Below, piece after piece: positions 1 to 11,131 of a DNA stretch of 64,000 nt; positions within the stretch are counted from its first letter, which is position 1; every line of letters starts with the position of its first letter. This DNA is from Burkholderiales bacterium 67-32. Its GTDB lineage: Bacteria; Pseudomonadota; Gammaproteobacteria; Burkholderiales; Burkholderiaceae_B. The stretch lies in assembly GCA_001898625.1 (NCBI GenBank), contig MKUP01000023.1:283910-347909 (forward strand), given 5' to 3'. The position numbers and the translations under genes are program-made. Under the pieces are notes generated by a model. It did no database searches and was not told where the DNA came from. It was given only the letters and a program-made list of their open reading frames with translations.

Positions 1-468
1 GATTTCGGCATCAGCGTGATGACCGGTTCGCCCGAGTTCCGCTTCGAGCCCCTGCTGACCGATGAACTGGTCGCGCTGGTGCCTCGCGCGCTGCTGGAGG
101 GCGATCGCAAGACCATTTCGCTCAAGGCCCTGGCGGCCATGCCTCTGCTGGTGCTGGAACAGGGCACCGCGTTGCGCACCCTCGTCGAGGAAGCGATGGC
201 CGCGCAAGGGCTCCACCTGGCCACGCGCTTCCAGTTCATGCATTCGCAGACGCTGATATCGATGGCGACGGCCGGCCTGGGCGCTGCCATCCTGCCGGCG
301 ACCGCGCTGCCGCGCACGCTCGGCGCCGGCGTCCAGAAGCTGCGCATCGTCCGTCCGACCCTGGTTCGCAGCATCGCGCTCGTGACGCTGCCTGGCCACG
401 CGTTGTCGCCGGCTGCGTTGAAACTCGTGGACATGCTGCGCAGCATCCTGGCCCAGGCCCGGGCCTAG
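1..468 (+). CDS. LysR-family regulator, C-terminal part (5' end outside window)
   Basis: The frame is open from base 1 and ends with TAG at 466-468, giving about 155 residues of an effector-binding domain. The pattern is that of the LysR substrate-binding fold: an 'LALVPRALL'-like stretch, then 'MATAGLGAAILPATALP', which matches the usual 'V.aG.Gia.lP' element near the end of the second lobe. The DNA-binding helix-turn-helix lies upstream of the window, so the start cannot be seen. The gene converges on a minus-strand Bug-family gene whose stop codon overlaps its own by a few bases. LysR genes beside Bug genes are common in Alcaligenaceae, so control of a nearby transport or catabolic gene is plausible but only inferred. 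Confidence 0.8.
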   Translation, partial: DFGISVMTGSPEFRFEPLLTDELVALVPRALLEGDRKTISLKALAAMPLLVLEQGTALRTLVEEAMAAQGLHLATRFQFMHSQTLISMATAGLGAAILPATALPRTLGAGVQKLRIVRPTLVRSIALVTLPGHALSPAALKLVDMLRSILAQARA

Positions 469-1463
469 TCCAAGGAAATGTTCAAGCGCTTGATGATCTG
501 CCCATACCGGCGCGAATCCGCATCGAGCTGGGCCTGGAACTGCTCGGGCGTCATCGCCAGCGGCTCGTAGGCCAACTGCATGTAGCGCTCCCGCAGTTCC
601 GGGTCCTGCAGCGCCGTGGCGATGTCGTGGCGGATCCTGGCCGCGATGGCATCGGGTACGCCTCGAGGCGCCAGGATGCCCACCCAGGCGCTGAGCTCGA
701 AACCTTGCGGTCCGCCGGCCTCGCCCATGGTGGGGACGGACTCGAACCCTTGCACCCGTGACGGTGCCGCGGCCGCCAGCAGCCTCAGCTTGCCCCCCTT
801 GTAGAGCGCATTCATGCTTCCTATGGTGCCGAACGCCCACGGAACCTGGCTGCTCGCCACGGCCGTGTAGAGCTGGGACATTTCCTTGTACGCGATGTGC
901 GTCATGGACGTGCCCGCCGCCTGGTCGAGCATGGCGCCTCCCAGGTGTCCGGGGCTGCCCACGAACCATGACCCGTAGTTGATGTTCCCCGGGGCCGCCT
1001 TGGCGTCGGCGATCAGGTCGCCCACGCTGCGGTAGCGGCTGTCCGCGGGAACCGCCAGGAAGAAGTAGTTGCGGAACAAGGTCGTGACGGGCGTGAAATC
1101 ACGCTTCAGGTCGTAGGGAAGCTTGCTGAACAGATAGGGCTGCGCGGCCATCTGCGCGCTGTCCAATTGCAGCAGGGTATAGCCGTCGGCCGGCGCGCGC
1201 CGGGCCGCTTCGATGGCGATGAAGCCCGCGGCGCCCGGCTTGTTCTCGACCAGCACGGGCTTGCCCCAGGCCCTGGACAGGCGTTCGGTGACCATGCGCA
1301 GGTTCACGTCGACGCCGCTGCCGACCGGGAAAGGCGTGACGATGCGCACGGGCCGATCGGGATATTGCGCCGCTGCCTGCGGCACGCCGCAGACCGCCAC
1401 CAGGGCAATCTGGCAGAGGACGGCCAGTGGCCGCCAAGCAGGGGGGAAGGGGAATGCGGCCAT
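465..1463 (-). CDS. Bug-family tripartite tricarboxylate transporter substrate-binding protein
   Basis: This is a periplasmic solute-binding protein of 332 residues. The start at 1463 is chosen because GAGGAG stands 6 bases upstream; the frame stays open further upstream but those starts lack such a site. Residues 1 to about 32 form a signal peptide ending in 'AAAQYPDRP'. The mature protein has the Bug hallmarks: 'RIVTPFPVGSGVD', 'VENKPGAAGFIA', 'DGYTLL', and a C-terminal 'ELRERYMQLAYEPLAMTPEQF'. Family members bind carboxylates such as citrate, nicotinate or amino acids. The ligand cannot be told from sequence. No TctA/TctB membrane genes are beside it, as is usual for orphan Bug proteins. 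The tail abuts the upstream LysR gene convergently. Confidence 0.93.
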   Translation of the reverse strand: MAAFPFPPAWRPLAVLCQIALVAVCGVPQAAAQYPDRPVRIVTPFPVGSGVDVNLRMVTERLSRAWGKPVLVENKPGAAGFIAIEAARRAPADGYTLLQLDSAQMAAQPYLFSKLPYDLKRDFTPVTTLFRNYFFLAVPADSRYRSVGDLIADAKAAPGNINYGSWFVGSPGHLGGAMLDQAAGTSMTHIAYKEMSQLYTAVASSQVPWAFGTIGSMNALYKGGKLRLLAAAAPSRVQGFESVPTMGEAGGPQGFELSAWVGILAPRGVPDAIAARIRHDIATALQDPELRERYMQLAYEPLAMTPEQFQAQLDADSRRYGQIIKRLNISLD

Positions 1464-1718
1464 GACTGTCTCCTCGCATCTTTTCATGTGGAAATCGTGC
1501 CGCGTCCTGGCACGAAAGGCGCGGGCGGTTGCCAAAGCAACGACGCCCTGTCGCCGGCGACTATGTCACCCGCTTCGAATACGGGTCAAACACCCGTCTC
1601 GTGCATTGAGAATCCCTTGGCAGCCGGGCCTGCTTTCGCGCCGACATCGAGTCAGGCACAATCGAATCCGACGCACCCACGTCCCGCCTCACTCGTTCAC
1701 CAGAAAAGGGGAAACCCC

Positions 1719-2570
1719 ATGATGCTCGCGTTGTTGGGTAGTTCGTTGCAGTCGAAAGTGTTGCGCCGGTGCGCGCGGGGGATGGCCGTGCTGGCCGTCT
1801 GCGCGCTGCCGGCCCTGGCCGCCGTCCAGGCGGCGGAAAAGCCGGATTCGTCGTATGTGCCCGACGTCGGCCAGGAAGGCAAGGACGTGGTGTGGGTGCC
1901 GACCCCCCAGACCCTGGTCGACAAGATGATAGACATGGCCAAGGCCGCGCCGGGCGATACCCTGATCGACCTGGGCTCGGGCGACGGGCGGCTGGTGATC
2001 ACCGCGGCCCAGCGCGGCATCAAGGCCCACGGCATCGAATACAACCCCGAGATGGTGGAATTGGCGCGCCGCAATGCCCAGGTGGCGGGCGTGTCCGGCC
2101 GCGCCACGTTCGCCAAGGCGGATCTGTTCGAGACCGATCTTTCCGGCGCCAGTGTCATCACGCTGTTTCTGCTGCCCACCATCAACGAGAAGCTGCGGCC
2201 GCACCTGCTGAATCTCAAGCCCGGCACCCGTGTGGTGTCGAACACCTTCCCCATGGGCGATTGGCGGCCCGACGAGCAGGCCACGGTTACCGAGCAATGC
2301 CAGACCTGGTGCTCGGCGCTGCTGTGGATCGTGCCCGCCAAGGTCGAGGGCGCCTGGAAGCTTGATGGCCGCGAACTGAAGCTGGCCCAGCAGTTCCAGC
2401 GGCTGAGCGGTACCCTGGATGCCCGGCCCATCGACGACGCCACACTGCGCGGCGACGACATCTCGTTCTCGGTCAACGGGGTGCGCTATCGCGGCAAGGT
2501 GAACGGCAACACCATGCAAGGCACGCGCGCAGGAGGTTCGCCGGCTTCGTGGTCCGCCGTGCGCGGCTGA
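1719..2570 (+). CDS. Exported-looking class I SAM-dependent methyltransferase
   Basis: This 283-residue protein carries the Rossmann methyltransferase motif I 'DLGSGDGR' at residues 84-91 and an acidic ribose-binding residue about 16 residues later in 'GIEYNPEMV'. The N terminus (basic residues near 13-20, a hydrophobic run to about 35, then 'AVQAAE') looks like a signal peptide, which is odd for an enzyme that uses SAM. 'VPTPQTLVDKMI' at 60-71 is typical of a small family of methyltransferases of unknown substrate. The C-terminal 60 residues look like a separate beta-rich appendage. The start at 1719 has AGGGGA upstream; the longer frame upstream is ignored. It sits 44 bases before gcvT and may be transcribed with it. 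Substrate unknown. Confidence 0.8.
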   Translation: MMLALLGSSLQSKVLRRCARGMAVLAVCALPALAAVQAAEKPDSSYVPDVGQEGKDVVWVPTPQTLVDKMIDMAKAAPGDTLIDLGSGDGRLVITAAQRGIKAHGIEYNPEMVELARRNAQVAGVSGRATFAKADLFETDLSGASVITLFLLPTINEKLRPHLLNLKPGTRVVSNTFPMGDWRPDEQATVTEQCQTWCSALLWIVPAKVEGAWKLDGRELKLAQQFQRLSGTLDARPIDDATLRGDDISFSVNGVRYRGKVNGNTMQGTRAGGSPASWSAVRG

Positions 2571-2614
2571 CGTTCGTTCATCCGCTGTTCGTCCATCTGC
2601 TTCCAGGAATCCGT

Positions 2615-3721
2615 ATGACCGCGCCTCTTCCCCTGAAACAGACCCCGCTCTTCGCCGAACACCTGGCCCTGTCCGGCAAGATGATCGACTTCGGCGGCTG
2701 GTCCATGCCCGTCTCGTACGGTTCGCAGATCGACGAGCACCACGCCGTCCGGCGCGGCGCGGGCATGTTCGACGTTTCGCACATGCTCAACGTGGACGTG
2801 GTGGGCAGCGAGGCGCGGCCCTACCTGCGGCATCTGCTGGCCAACGACGTCGATCGCCTGGCCGAGCCGGGCAGGGCGCTGTATTCGTGCATGCTCAATC
2901 CGCAGGCGGGGGTGGTCGACGACTTGATCGTCTACCTGCTGACGCCGGAGCACTACCGGCTCGTGGTCAACGCCGCCTCGGCCGACAAGGACCTGGTATG
3001 GATGGCGCGCGTCGCCCAGGCCGGCGGCTACGACGTGGCGATCGAGCCGCGCCGCGAACTGGCGATGATCGCGGTCCAGGGGCCGCAGGCCCGGGACCGG
3101 CTGGCGCAGGCGAGGCCGGCGCTGGGTCGGCTGGCGCGCGGCCTGGCGCCGTTCACGGCCGAAGGGGCCGACGGCGTGCTGGTGGCGCGGACCGGCTACA
3201 CCGGCGAGGACGGCGTGGAAGTGGTGCTGCCCGGCGCCGAGGCGCCCGCCCTGTGGCGGGACCTGCTGGCGGCGGGCGTCGCGCCCTGCGGCCTGGGGGC
3301 GCGCGACACGCTGCGGGTCGAGGCCGGCCTGAACCTGTACGGGCAGGACATGGACGAACTGACCCAGCCGGCCGAGGCCGGCCTGGCCTGGACGGTGTCC
3401 GACCACGACCCGCAGCGCGACTTCGTCGGGCGCGCGGCGCTGGCCTACGGCTTGAAGTGGCAACTGCTGGGGCTCAAGCTGCTGGACCGGGGCGTGATGC
3501 GCGCCCAGATGGCGGTCGATACGGCCGAGGGCGCCGGCATGGTCACCAGCGGCACCATGTCGCCCACCCTGGGCACGTCCATCGGCTTCGCCCGCCTGCC
3601 GGACAGCGTGTCGCCCGGCGACGCGGCCGAAGTGGAGATCCGCGGCCGGCGCGTGCCGGCGGTGGTCTGCCGGCTGCCCTTCGTGCGGCGCGGCAAGGTG
3701 CTGGACAGCGGCGAGCCTTGA
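2615..3721 (+). CDS. gcvT: Aminomethyltransferase, glycine cleavage T protein
   Basis: GcvT transfers the methylene group from the aminomethyl-lipoyl arm of GcvH to tetrahydrofolate and releases ammonia. The protein is 368 residues, the normal family length. Characteristic features are the opening 'LKQTPLFAEHLALSGKMIDFGGWSMPV', 'FDVSHMLNVDV', the 'VARTGYTGEDGVEV' segment in the folate-binding region, and 'LGARDTLRVEAGL'. The ATG at 2615 has AGGA upstream; an in-frame upstream extension overlaps the methyltransferase tail and is not needed. It is the first gene of gcvT-gcvH-gcvP and lies 76 bases before gcvH. I looked for a glycine riboswitch ahead of it and saw none, since only 44 bases separate it from the preceding gene. 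Confidence 0.97.
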   Translation: MTAPLPLKQTPLFAEHLALSGKMIDFGGWSMPVSYGSQIDEHHAVRRGAGMFDVSHMLNVDVVGSEARPYLRHLLANDVDRLAEPGRALYSCMLNPQAGVVDDLIVYLLTPEHYRLVVNAASADKDLVWMARVAQAGGYDVAIEPRRELAMIAVQGPQARDRLAQARPALGRLARGLAPFTAEGADGVLVARTGYTGEDGVEVVLPGAEAPALWRDLLAAGVAPCGLGARDTLRVEAGLNLYGQDMDELTQPAEAGLAWTVSDHDPQRDFVGRAALAYGLKWQLLGLKLLDRGVMRAQMAVDTAEGAGMVTSGTMSPTLGTSIGFARLPDSVSPGDAAEVEIRGRRVPAVVCRLPFVRRGKVLDSGEP

Positions 3722-3797
3722 TCCGCGCGCGCCGGCCATCGCCAAGGTTCACTACAATTCCCTCAGACTCCATCGACCCATCACCAGGATCCGCTCC

Positions 3798-4178
3798 ATG
3801 AATCTTCCTTCCGAACTCAAGTACGCCAAGACCCACGAATGGATCCGCGCCGACGGCGATCTGCTGGTGGTGGGTATCACCGACCATGCGCAGGACCAGC
3901 TGGGCGACCTGGTCTACGTCGGCGACGTCAAGGTGGGCGCCAGGCTCCAGGCCGGCCAGACGGCGGGCGTGGTGGAGTCGGTCAAGGCGGCCTCCGACAT
4001 CTACGCCCCCGTGGCGGGCGAAATCGTGGCCTTCAACGAAGACCTCTCGGCCAGTCCCGAGCAACTGAACCAGGAGCCCTACACCGCCTGGATCTTCAAG
4101 CTCCGGCCCGACAACATGGCCGATACCGCCGGCCTGCTCGACGCGGCAGGCTACCAGGCCTCGGTCGACGCCGAGTAA
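3798..4178 (+). CDS. gcvH: Glycine cleavage H protein (lipoyl carrier)
   Basis: GcvH carries the aminomethyl group between GcvP and GcvT on a lipoylated lysine. The protein is 126 residues, the standard size. The lipoylation site is Lys63 in '[15 protein letters not shown]', and '[10 protein letters not shown]' near the N terminus and '[13 protein letters not shown]' near the C terminus are family signatures. AGGA precedes the ATG by about 8 bases. It stands between gcvT (76 bases upstream) and gcvP (106 bases downstream) in the same orientation, and the three products form the cytosolic glycine cleavage complex together with a dihydrolipoamide dehydrogenase encoded elsewhere. Confidence 0.98.
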   Translation: MNLPSELKYAKTHEWIRADGDLLVVGITDHAQDQLGDLVYVGDVKVGARLQAGQTAGVVESVKAASDIYAPVAGEIVAFNEDLSASPEQLNQEPYTAWIFKLRPDNMADTAGLLDAAGYQASVDAE

Positions 4179-4284
4179 CGCCACCGCCGCGGCCCGGCTC
4201 CGGGCCGTGACCGGCACCCGCCCGGCGAAGCGGGTGCGCGCGCTTCCGCCATTCCATCGCAGGCCCACGACAGGACGGGTTCCC

Positions 4285-7149
<2,865 letters not shown>

Positions 7150-7155
7150 CCGCGA

Positions 7156-8676
7156 TCAGTCCATGGCCACGTGCGGGGCGTCCTCGCCCGCCGCGCGCCG
7201 GCGCGACCGCACGATGGCCAGCAGCGGCACCACGCACAGGGTGGCGATGAACATCAGCTTGAAGGCGTCGACGTAGGCGATCATCGAGGCCTGCTGCGTC
7301 ACCATCCGGTTCAGCGACTCCAGCGTCGTGGGCGAACTCAGGTCGTAGTTTTGCACCAGCGCGGCGTTGGCCGGATTCATGTGCTCGACCAGCGAGGCAT
7401 GCACGACCTGGGTATTGCGTGTGACCTGCGCCTGGATCACCGAGATGCCTATGCTGCTGCCGATGTTGCGCATCAGGCTGAAGATGGCCGTGCCGTCGGC
7501 CCGCAGTTCGGGGGCCAGCGTGGCGAAGGTGACCGCGCTCAGCGGGACGAACACGAAGCCCAGGCCCACGCCCTGGATGACCCCTGGCCAGACGATGTCG
7601 CTTTGGGACAGGACCAGCGTATAGCCCATCATCTGGTAGAGCGCGACCGCCGACACCAGGAAACCGGCCAGCAGCATCATGCGCACGTCCATACGCCCGA
7701 CCAGCCGCCCCGCGATCAGCATGGCCACCATGGTGCCCACGCCGCTGGGTGCGGTGACCAGGCCGGTGGTGGCCACCGGATAGCCCATCAGCGCCTCCAG
7801 CATGGGGGGCAGCAGGGCGCGCGTCGCGTACATCACCGCGCCGATCACGAAGATGAAACAGGTACCGGTGACGAAATTGCTGTCCTTCAGCAATTCATAG
7901 CGGAAGAAGGATCCCTTGCCCGCCGTGGCCGTGTGCAGCGCGAAGAAGACGAAGCTGATCAGCGCGACGGCGGCCTCGATGCGTATCTCCAGCGAGCCGA
8001 ACCAGTCCAGCTGCTGGCCGCGGTCCAGCATGGCCTGGAGGGCGCCGATGGCCAGCGACAGGGTGATGAACCCGAAGAAGTCCAGGGCCTGCCGCGCCGA
8101 AGGCTTGGAGCGGGGCAGGTAGGTCAGCACGCCGAACAGCGCGAAGGCGCCGATGGGCAGGTTGATCAGGAACACCCATCGCCAGTTGTAGCTGTCCGTC
8201 AGCCAGCCGCCCAGGGTAGGGCCCAGTATCGGCCCCACCATCACGCCCACGCCCCAGATCGCCATGGCCTGCGGCTGCTTGTCGCGCGGATTGATGTCCA
8301 GCAGGATGGATTGGGACAGCGGCACCAGCGCCGCGCCGAACAGGCCCTGCAGCAGCCGGGCGCCGACGATCTGGGTCAGGGTCTCGGACAGGCCGCACAG
8401 CAGCGAGGCCACGGTGAAGCCGCTCACCGCGACCGCCAGCAGGCGCTTGACGCCCAGCCGTGCGGCCAGCCAGCCGGTCAGCGGCGTGGCGATGGCGGCG
8501 GCTACGATGTAGGAAGTCAGGACCCAGCTGATCTCGTCCTGGGAGGCGGACAGCGTGCCCTGCATGTGGGGCAGCGCGACGTTGGCGATGGTGCTGTCCA
8601 GCGTCTGCATCAGCGTGGCCAGCATGATGGACAGCGTGATCATGCGCCGGTTGAGCGGCGCGGCGGAGGTTTGCAC
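7156..8676 (-). CDS. DHA2-family (EmrB/QacA-like) multidrug MFS transporter
   Basis: This is a proton-driven inner-membrane exporter of 506 residues with about 14 hydrophobic segments. The DHA2 motif 'LDSTIANVALP' lies at residues 26-36 in the first membrane helix, and motif A-like 'GWLAARLGVKRLL' follows helix 2. 'GPILGPTLGGWLTDSYNWRWVFLINLP' is typical of EmrB. The chosen start is a GTG at 8676; an internal ATG at 8643 would cut into the first segment and has no better ribosome site. The gene is divergent from a MarR regulator, which suggests the regulator represses it. No EmrA-type membrane-fusion partner is adjacent. Substrates are unknown; hydrophobic drugs or aromatic acids are usual for this family. 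Confidence 0.92.
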   Translation of the reverse strand: MQTSAAPLNRRMITLSIMLATLMQTLDSTIANVALPHMQGTLSASQDEISWVLTSYIVAAAIATPLTGWLAARLGVKRLLAVAVSGFTVASLLCGLSETLTQIVGARLLQGLFGAALVPLSQSILLDINPRDKQPQAMAIWGVGVMVGPILGPTLGGWLTDSYNWRWVFLINLPIGAFALFGVLTYLPRSKPSARQALDFFGFITLSLAIGALQAMLDRGQQLDWFGSLEIRIEAAVALISFVFFALHTATAGKGSFFRYELLKDSNFVTGTCFIFVIGAVMYATRALLPPMLEALMGYPVATTGLVTAPSGVGTMVAMLIAGRLVGRMDVRMMLLAGFLVSAVALYQMMGYTLVLSQSDIVWPGVIQGVGLGFVFVPLSAVTFATLAPELRADGTAIFSLMRNIGSSIGISVIQAQVTRNTQVVHASLVEHMNPANAALVQNYDLSSPTTLESLNRMVTQQASMIAYVDAFKLMFIATLCVVPLLAIVRSRRRAAGEDAPHVAMD

Positions 8677-8699
8677 GGTGTGTGCCCGGCGGGACTTTG

Positions 8700-8719
8700 A
8701 TGATATGCAGGTATATCAT
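8700..8719. promoter_or_regulatory. Perfect inverted repeat, probable MarR operator
   Basis: The arms ATGATAT and ATATCAT are perfect complements separated by GCAGGT. The 20-base element lies in an unusually AT-rich island between the divergent exporter (start 8676) and MarR gene (start 8791), and a related half-site ATATCATATGC overlaps its right arm. Size and position fit a MarR dimer site controlling both genes. Binding itself is inferred. Confidence 0.6.
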
Positions 8720-8790
8720 ATGCTTGCTTACATATTCCCGAACGCGCGGCGATGGGCGACAATATCGCGCGTTCCTCTTCCGGTCTTCCC

Positions 8791-9234
8791 ATGGCGACTC
8801 CCTACGACAAGCGCTTCGGTTTCCTGGTGTCCGACATCGGCCGGCTGATGAGCACCGAATTCGACCGCCGGGCGCGCGGCCGATTGGAGCTCAGCCGGGC
8901 ACAGTGCCGCCTGGCCCTGTACCTGTCCTTCCTGGGCCCGATGACGCAGGCGCAGCTGGCCGAGACGCTGGACGTCACCCCCATGACCGTCGCCCGCATG
9001 CTGGACCGGATGCAGGAGGGGGGCTGGGTCACGCGCATGCCGGTGCCCAGTGACCGGCGGGCATTCCGTGTCGAGGCCACGGCCAAGGCCGAGTCCATGC
9101 TGGCGGAGGCGCTGAACGTGGGCGACGAGCTGGCCGATTTCGCCCTGCGCGGCCTGACCGAGGCCGAGCAAGGCCAGTTGATAGGATTGCTGCAACGCGT
9201 CCGCAATAACATGGCCGCGCCGGGCGAGGGCTGA
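8791..9234 (+). CDS. MarR-family transcriptional regulator
   Basis: This winged-helix repressor is 147 residues from the ATG at 8791; an upstream in-frame ATG at 8752 would add 13 residues and neither has a strong ribosome site. The recognition helix region is 'TPMTVARMLDRMQEGGWVTR' (about 63-82) and the wing is 'PVPSDRRAFRV' (about 84-94), carrying the conserved D-x-R of MarR wings. It is transcribed away from the DHA2 exporter with 114 bases between the starts, which contain a perfect dyad. Members of this family are usually released from DNA by phenolic or other small aromatic ligands, which fits control of the exporter. It might also influence the metal-efflux operon 85 bases downstream, but that operon has its own promoter. 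Confidence 0.92.
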   Translation: MATPYDKRFGFLVSDIGRLMSTEFDRRARGRLELSRAQCRLALYLSFLGPMTQAQLAETLDVTPMTVARMLDRMQEGGWVTRMPVPSDRRAFRVEATAKAESMLAEALNVGDELADFALRGLTEAEQGQLIGLLQRVRNNMAAPGEG

Positions 9235-9284
9235 TCTCCCCGCTGAGGCCGCGCCGCCGCGCACCCAGGCCAAATGAGAGTGAA

Positions 9285-9312
9285 TTGCAAAAACTGTCGC
9301 AGCGCTTAAAAT
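9285..9312 (+). promoter_or_regulatory. Candidate sigma70 promoter of the metal-efflux operon, with dyad
   Basis: TTGCAA at 9285-9290 and TAAAAT at 9307-9312 are separated by 16 bases. A dyad GCAGC-N9-GCTGC (9299-9317) surrounds the -10 box, so a bound repressor would occlude it. If this promoter is used, transcription would begin near 9319, at or just before the ATG at 9320, suggesting a leaderless or nearly leaderless first gene. Confidence 0.45.
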
Positions 9313-9319
9313 GCTGCAC

Positions 9320-9796
9320 ATGCGACATTGGTACGTGTTTCTCGTATTGCTGTTCCTGCCCCTTCAATGGGTGTGGGCGGAGTCCGCCGCGTGCCAGCTC
9401 AAGGCACACGTCGTGGCCAGCTACCAGCACGCCCGTGTCGCGTCCCACCTGCCCGTGGCGGCCGGCCACGAATTGCACGAGGCGCCCCTGGCCGGCGCCG
9501 CCGTCCAGGTCGACATGCCGCGCTGGGAATTCGAGCTGGACGAGGAATTCGACATCGTCGAGCAGATTTCCGAGCCCGACTGGGGCGACGTGGCGGTGGA
9601 CGACCTGGTCTGCCGGCCGCCGGCCAACGACAATTCCTACGGCGGCGCCCCACTCGACCCCCACGAGTTCGACCTTCCCCTGTGCGTCGCGATCGCCGCG
9701 CCCGTCCTGGGCGATTCGCTGTTCGTCGCTTTGCAGCTTCCCCCCGCGCCGGCCCCGGTGTTCCGGGCCTACCGGCCGCCATCACTGACGGCCTGA
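9320..9796 (+). CDS. Small exported protein of the metal-efflux operon, function unknown
   Basis: This 158-residue protein begins with a clear signal peptide ('MRHWYVFLVLLFLPLQWVWA') followed by 'ESAACQLKAH'. The mature part is acidic and histidine-containing ('ASYQHARVASHLPVAAGHELHEAP', 'ELDEEFDIVEQ'), consistent with a periplasmic metal-binding role. It occupies the position of czcI in czc operons of Cupriavidus, ahead of the CzcC-like gene, but the sequence is not one I can match firmly to CzcI. An ATG at 9311 is also in frame; it falls on the predicted -10 box, so I favour 9320. Neither start has a visible Shine-Dalgarno sequence. Two hairpins lie between it and the next gene. Confidence 0.6.
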   Translation: MRHWYVFLVLLFLPLQWVWAESAACQLKAHVVASYQHARVASHLPVAAGHELHEAPLAGAAVQVDMPRWEFELDEEFDIVEQISEPDWGDVAVDDLVCRPPANDNSYGGAPLDPHEFDLPLCVAIAAPVLGDSLFVALQLPPAPAPVFRAYRPPSLTA

Positions 9797-9813
9797 TCCG
9801 CGTCACCCTCGTC

Positions 9814-9864
9814 TGCGGCGGCAGGTAGCCGCCGCACGCGCCTTGCCGGCGGCCTCGGGCCGCC
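9814..9864 (+). repeat. Two consecutive hairpins between the first two efflux genes
   Basis: The first hairpin has the 9-base arms TGCGGCGGC (9814-9822) and GCCGCCGCA (9828-9836) around AGGTA. The second has the 7-base arms GGCGGCC (9848-9854) and GGCCGCC (9858-9864) around TCG. There is no T run, so they are not ordinary terminators. They could stabilise or process the mRNA, or adjust the ratio of the first gene to the pump. Confidence 0.45.
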
Positions 9865-9889
9865 GCGCGTGTCCGTTCCTACGACCATC

Positions 9890-11131
9890 ATGAAGCCCAT
9901 CACACTCGTTTTGTCAGTGTGGCTGGCGGGCATGTGTACCCATGCGGCTGCGGCGCAGCCCTACACGCTCGACCAGCTATTGTCCCTTGCCCTCCAGGGC
10001 AACAAGGGCGTCGAGGCCGCTTCGGCCGGCGTCGACGTCGCACAGGCCGGCCTGACCACGGCCCGGGCCTATCCCAATCCCGAGGTGGAATTCACCACGG
10101 GACGTGTTTCCGCTCGCCAGCCCGGCGCCGCCACGGGCGTCGGACAGACGCTGTCCATCACCCAGCGCATCGACCTGCCCAATCAGCGGCGTCTGCGCTA
10201 CGAGGTTGCCACCGGAACGCTGCGGGCCACCACCGCGAGCCACGAATCGTTCGTCGTGGACCTCGTGGCCAAGGTCAAGCGCGGGTTCTACGAGACGCTT
10301 CGGCGCGAGGCCGAATTCTCGGCGGCCCAGGAGGATCTCGCGCTGACGCAGCAGTTGTACAACCGTGCCCAGATCCGGGTCGACGTGGGCGATGCGCCCA
10401 AGTACGAGGCCATACGGGTCGGGGCGGAACTGCTCAATGCCCAGAAGAACAACCAGAGCGCGCTGCTGCGCGTGAACCAGGCCAAGTCGTTCCTGCGCCA
10501 GCAGGTCGGCGAAATCCTGCCCGCCGGCTTCGCGCTGCAGGGAAGGCTGGGGCGGACGTGGTCCCTGGAGCCGCTCGCCAGGCTGCGCGAGACGATGCTG
10601 GCGGGCAACGCCGAACTGACCGAGTACCGGGCCGCCTTGCAGCGGGCCCGTGCGTCGGTGGACTACGAGCGCTCGCTGCGTTTGCCGTCGGTGGCGCTCA
10701 AGGCCACGTCCAGCCGTGATCCCGACGTGCGCGACACGCAGTTCGGCGTGGTGGTCAGCGTGCCGCTCTGGGACCGCCGGGAGGGCCCGGTCAACGAGGC
10801 CGCCGCCGGTGTCATCCGCGCGCGCAGCCAGCTCGAGGCGCGGGAATTCGAACTCACCCAGCAACTGGACTCCGCCTACCAGCAGTTCCAGATATCCGCC
10901 TCGCAGGTCGAGGCGCTGGAGTCGGGCATCGTTCGCCAGGCCGAGGCCGCGCTGAACGTGGCCGAGGCCGCGTATCGCTACGGCGAGCGCGGGATCATCG
11001 ATTACCTCGATGCGCAGCGCGTGCTGCGCACCGCGCGCAACGACCTCATCGCCGCCCAATTCGATCTGCAGATGGCCGCCGTGGAAATCGAGCGGCTGCT
11101 GGCCAACTCTTTCGCAGGTGAACCCTCATGA
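9890..11131 (+). CDS. CzcC-like outer-membrane efflux protein (TolC family)
   Basis: This 413-residue protein is the outer-membrane channel of a heavy-metal RND pump. It has a signal peptide ('TLVLSVWLAGMCTHAAAAQPYTL') and the two outer-membrane efflux repeats, with 'NPEVEFTTGRVS' near residues 65-75 and long alternating coiled helices. 'LNVAEAAYRYGERGIIDYLDAQRVLRTARNDL' near the C terminus is characteristic of CzcC/CnrC. The length matches CzcC (about 420). A GTG at 9869 would add 7 residues; the ATG is preferred because the signal peptide begins there. The stop overlaps the start of the adaptor gene as ATGA, so the two are translationally coupled. Confidence 0.93.
   Translation: MKPITLVLSVWLAGMCTHAAAAQPYTLDQLLSLALQGNKGVEAASAGVDVAQAGLTTARAYPNPEVEFTTGRVSARQPGAATGVGQTLSITQRIDLPNQRRLRYEVATGTLRATTASHESFVVDLVAKVKRGFYETLRREAEFSAAQEDLALTQQLYNRAQIRVDVGDAPKYEAIRVGAELLNAQKNNQSALLRVNQAKSFLRQQVGEILPAGFALQGRLGRTWSLEPLARLRETMLAGNAELTEYRAALQRARASVDYERSLRLPSVALKATSSRDPDVRDTQFGVVVSVPLWDRREGPVNEAAAGVIRARSQLEAREFELTQQLDSAYQQFQISASQVEALESGIVRQAEAALNVAEAAYRYGERGIIDYLDAQRVLRTARNDLIAAQFDLQMAAVEIERLLANSFAGEPS

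Noticed and set aside
2571..2614. Glycine riboswitch ahead of gcvT
   Set aside because: Only 44 bases separate gcvT from the preceding gene, and the 255 bases before that gene show no tandem glycine aptamer-like arrangement.
7171..8700. Plus-strand open frame of 509 residues across the exporter gene
   Set aside because: It is the antisense of the DHA2 transporter, with low-complexity Gly/Gln/His/Arg composition.
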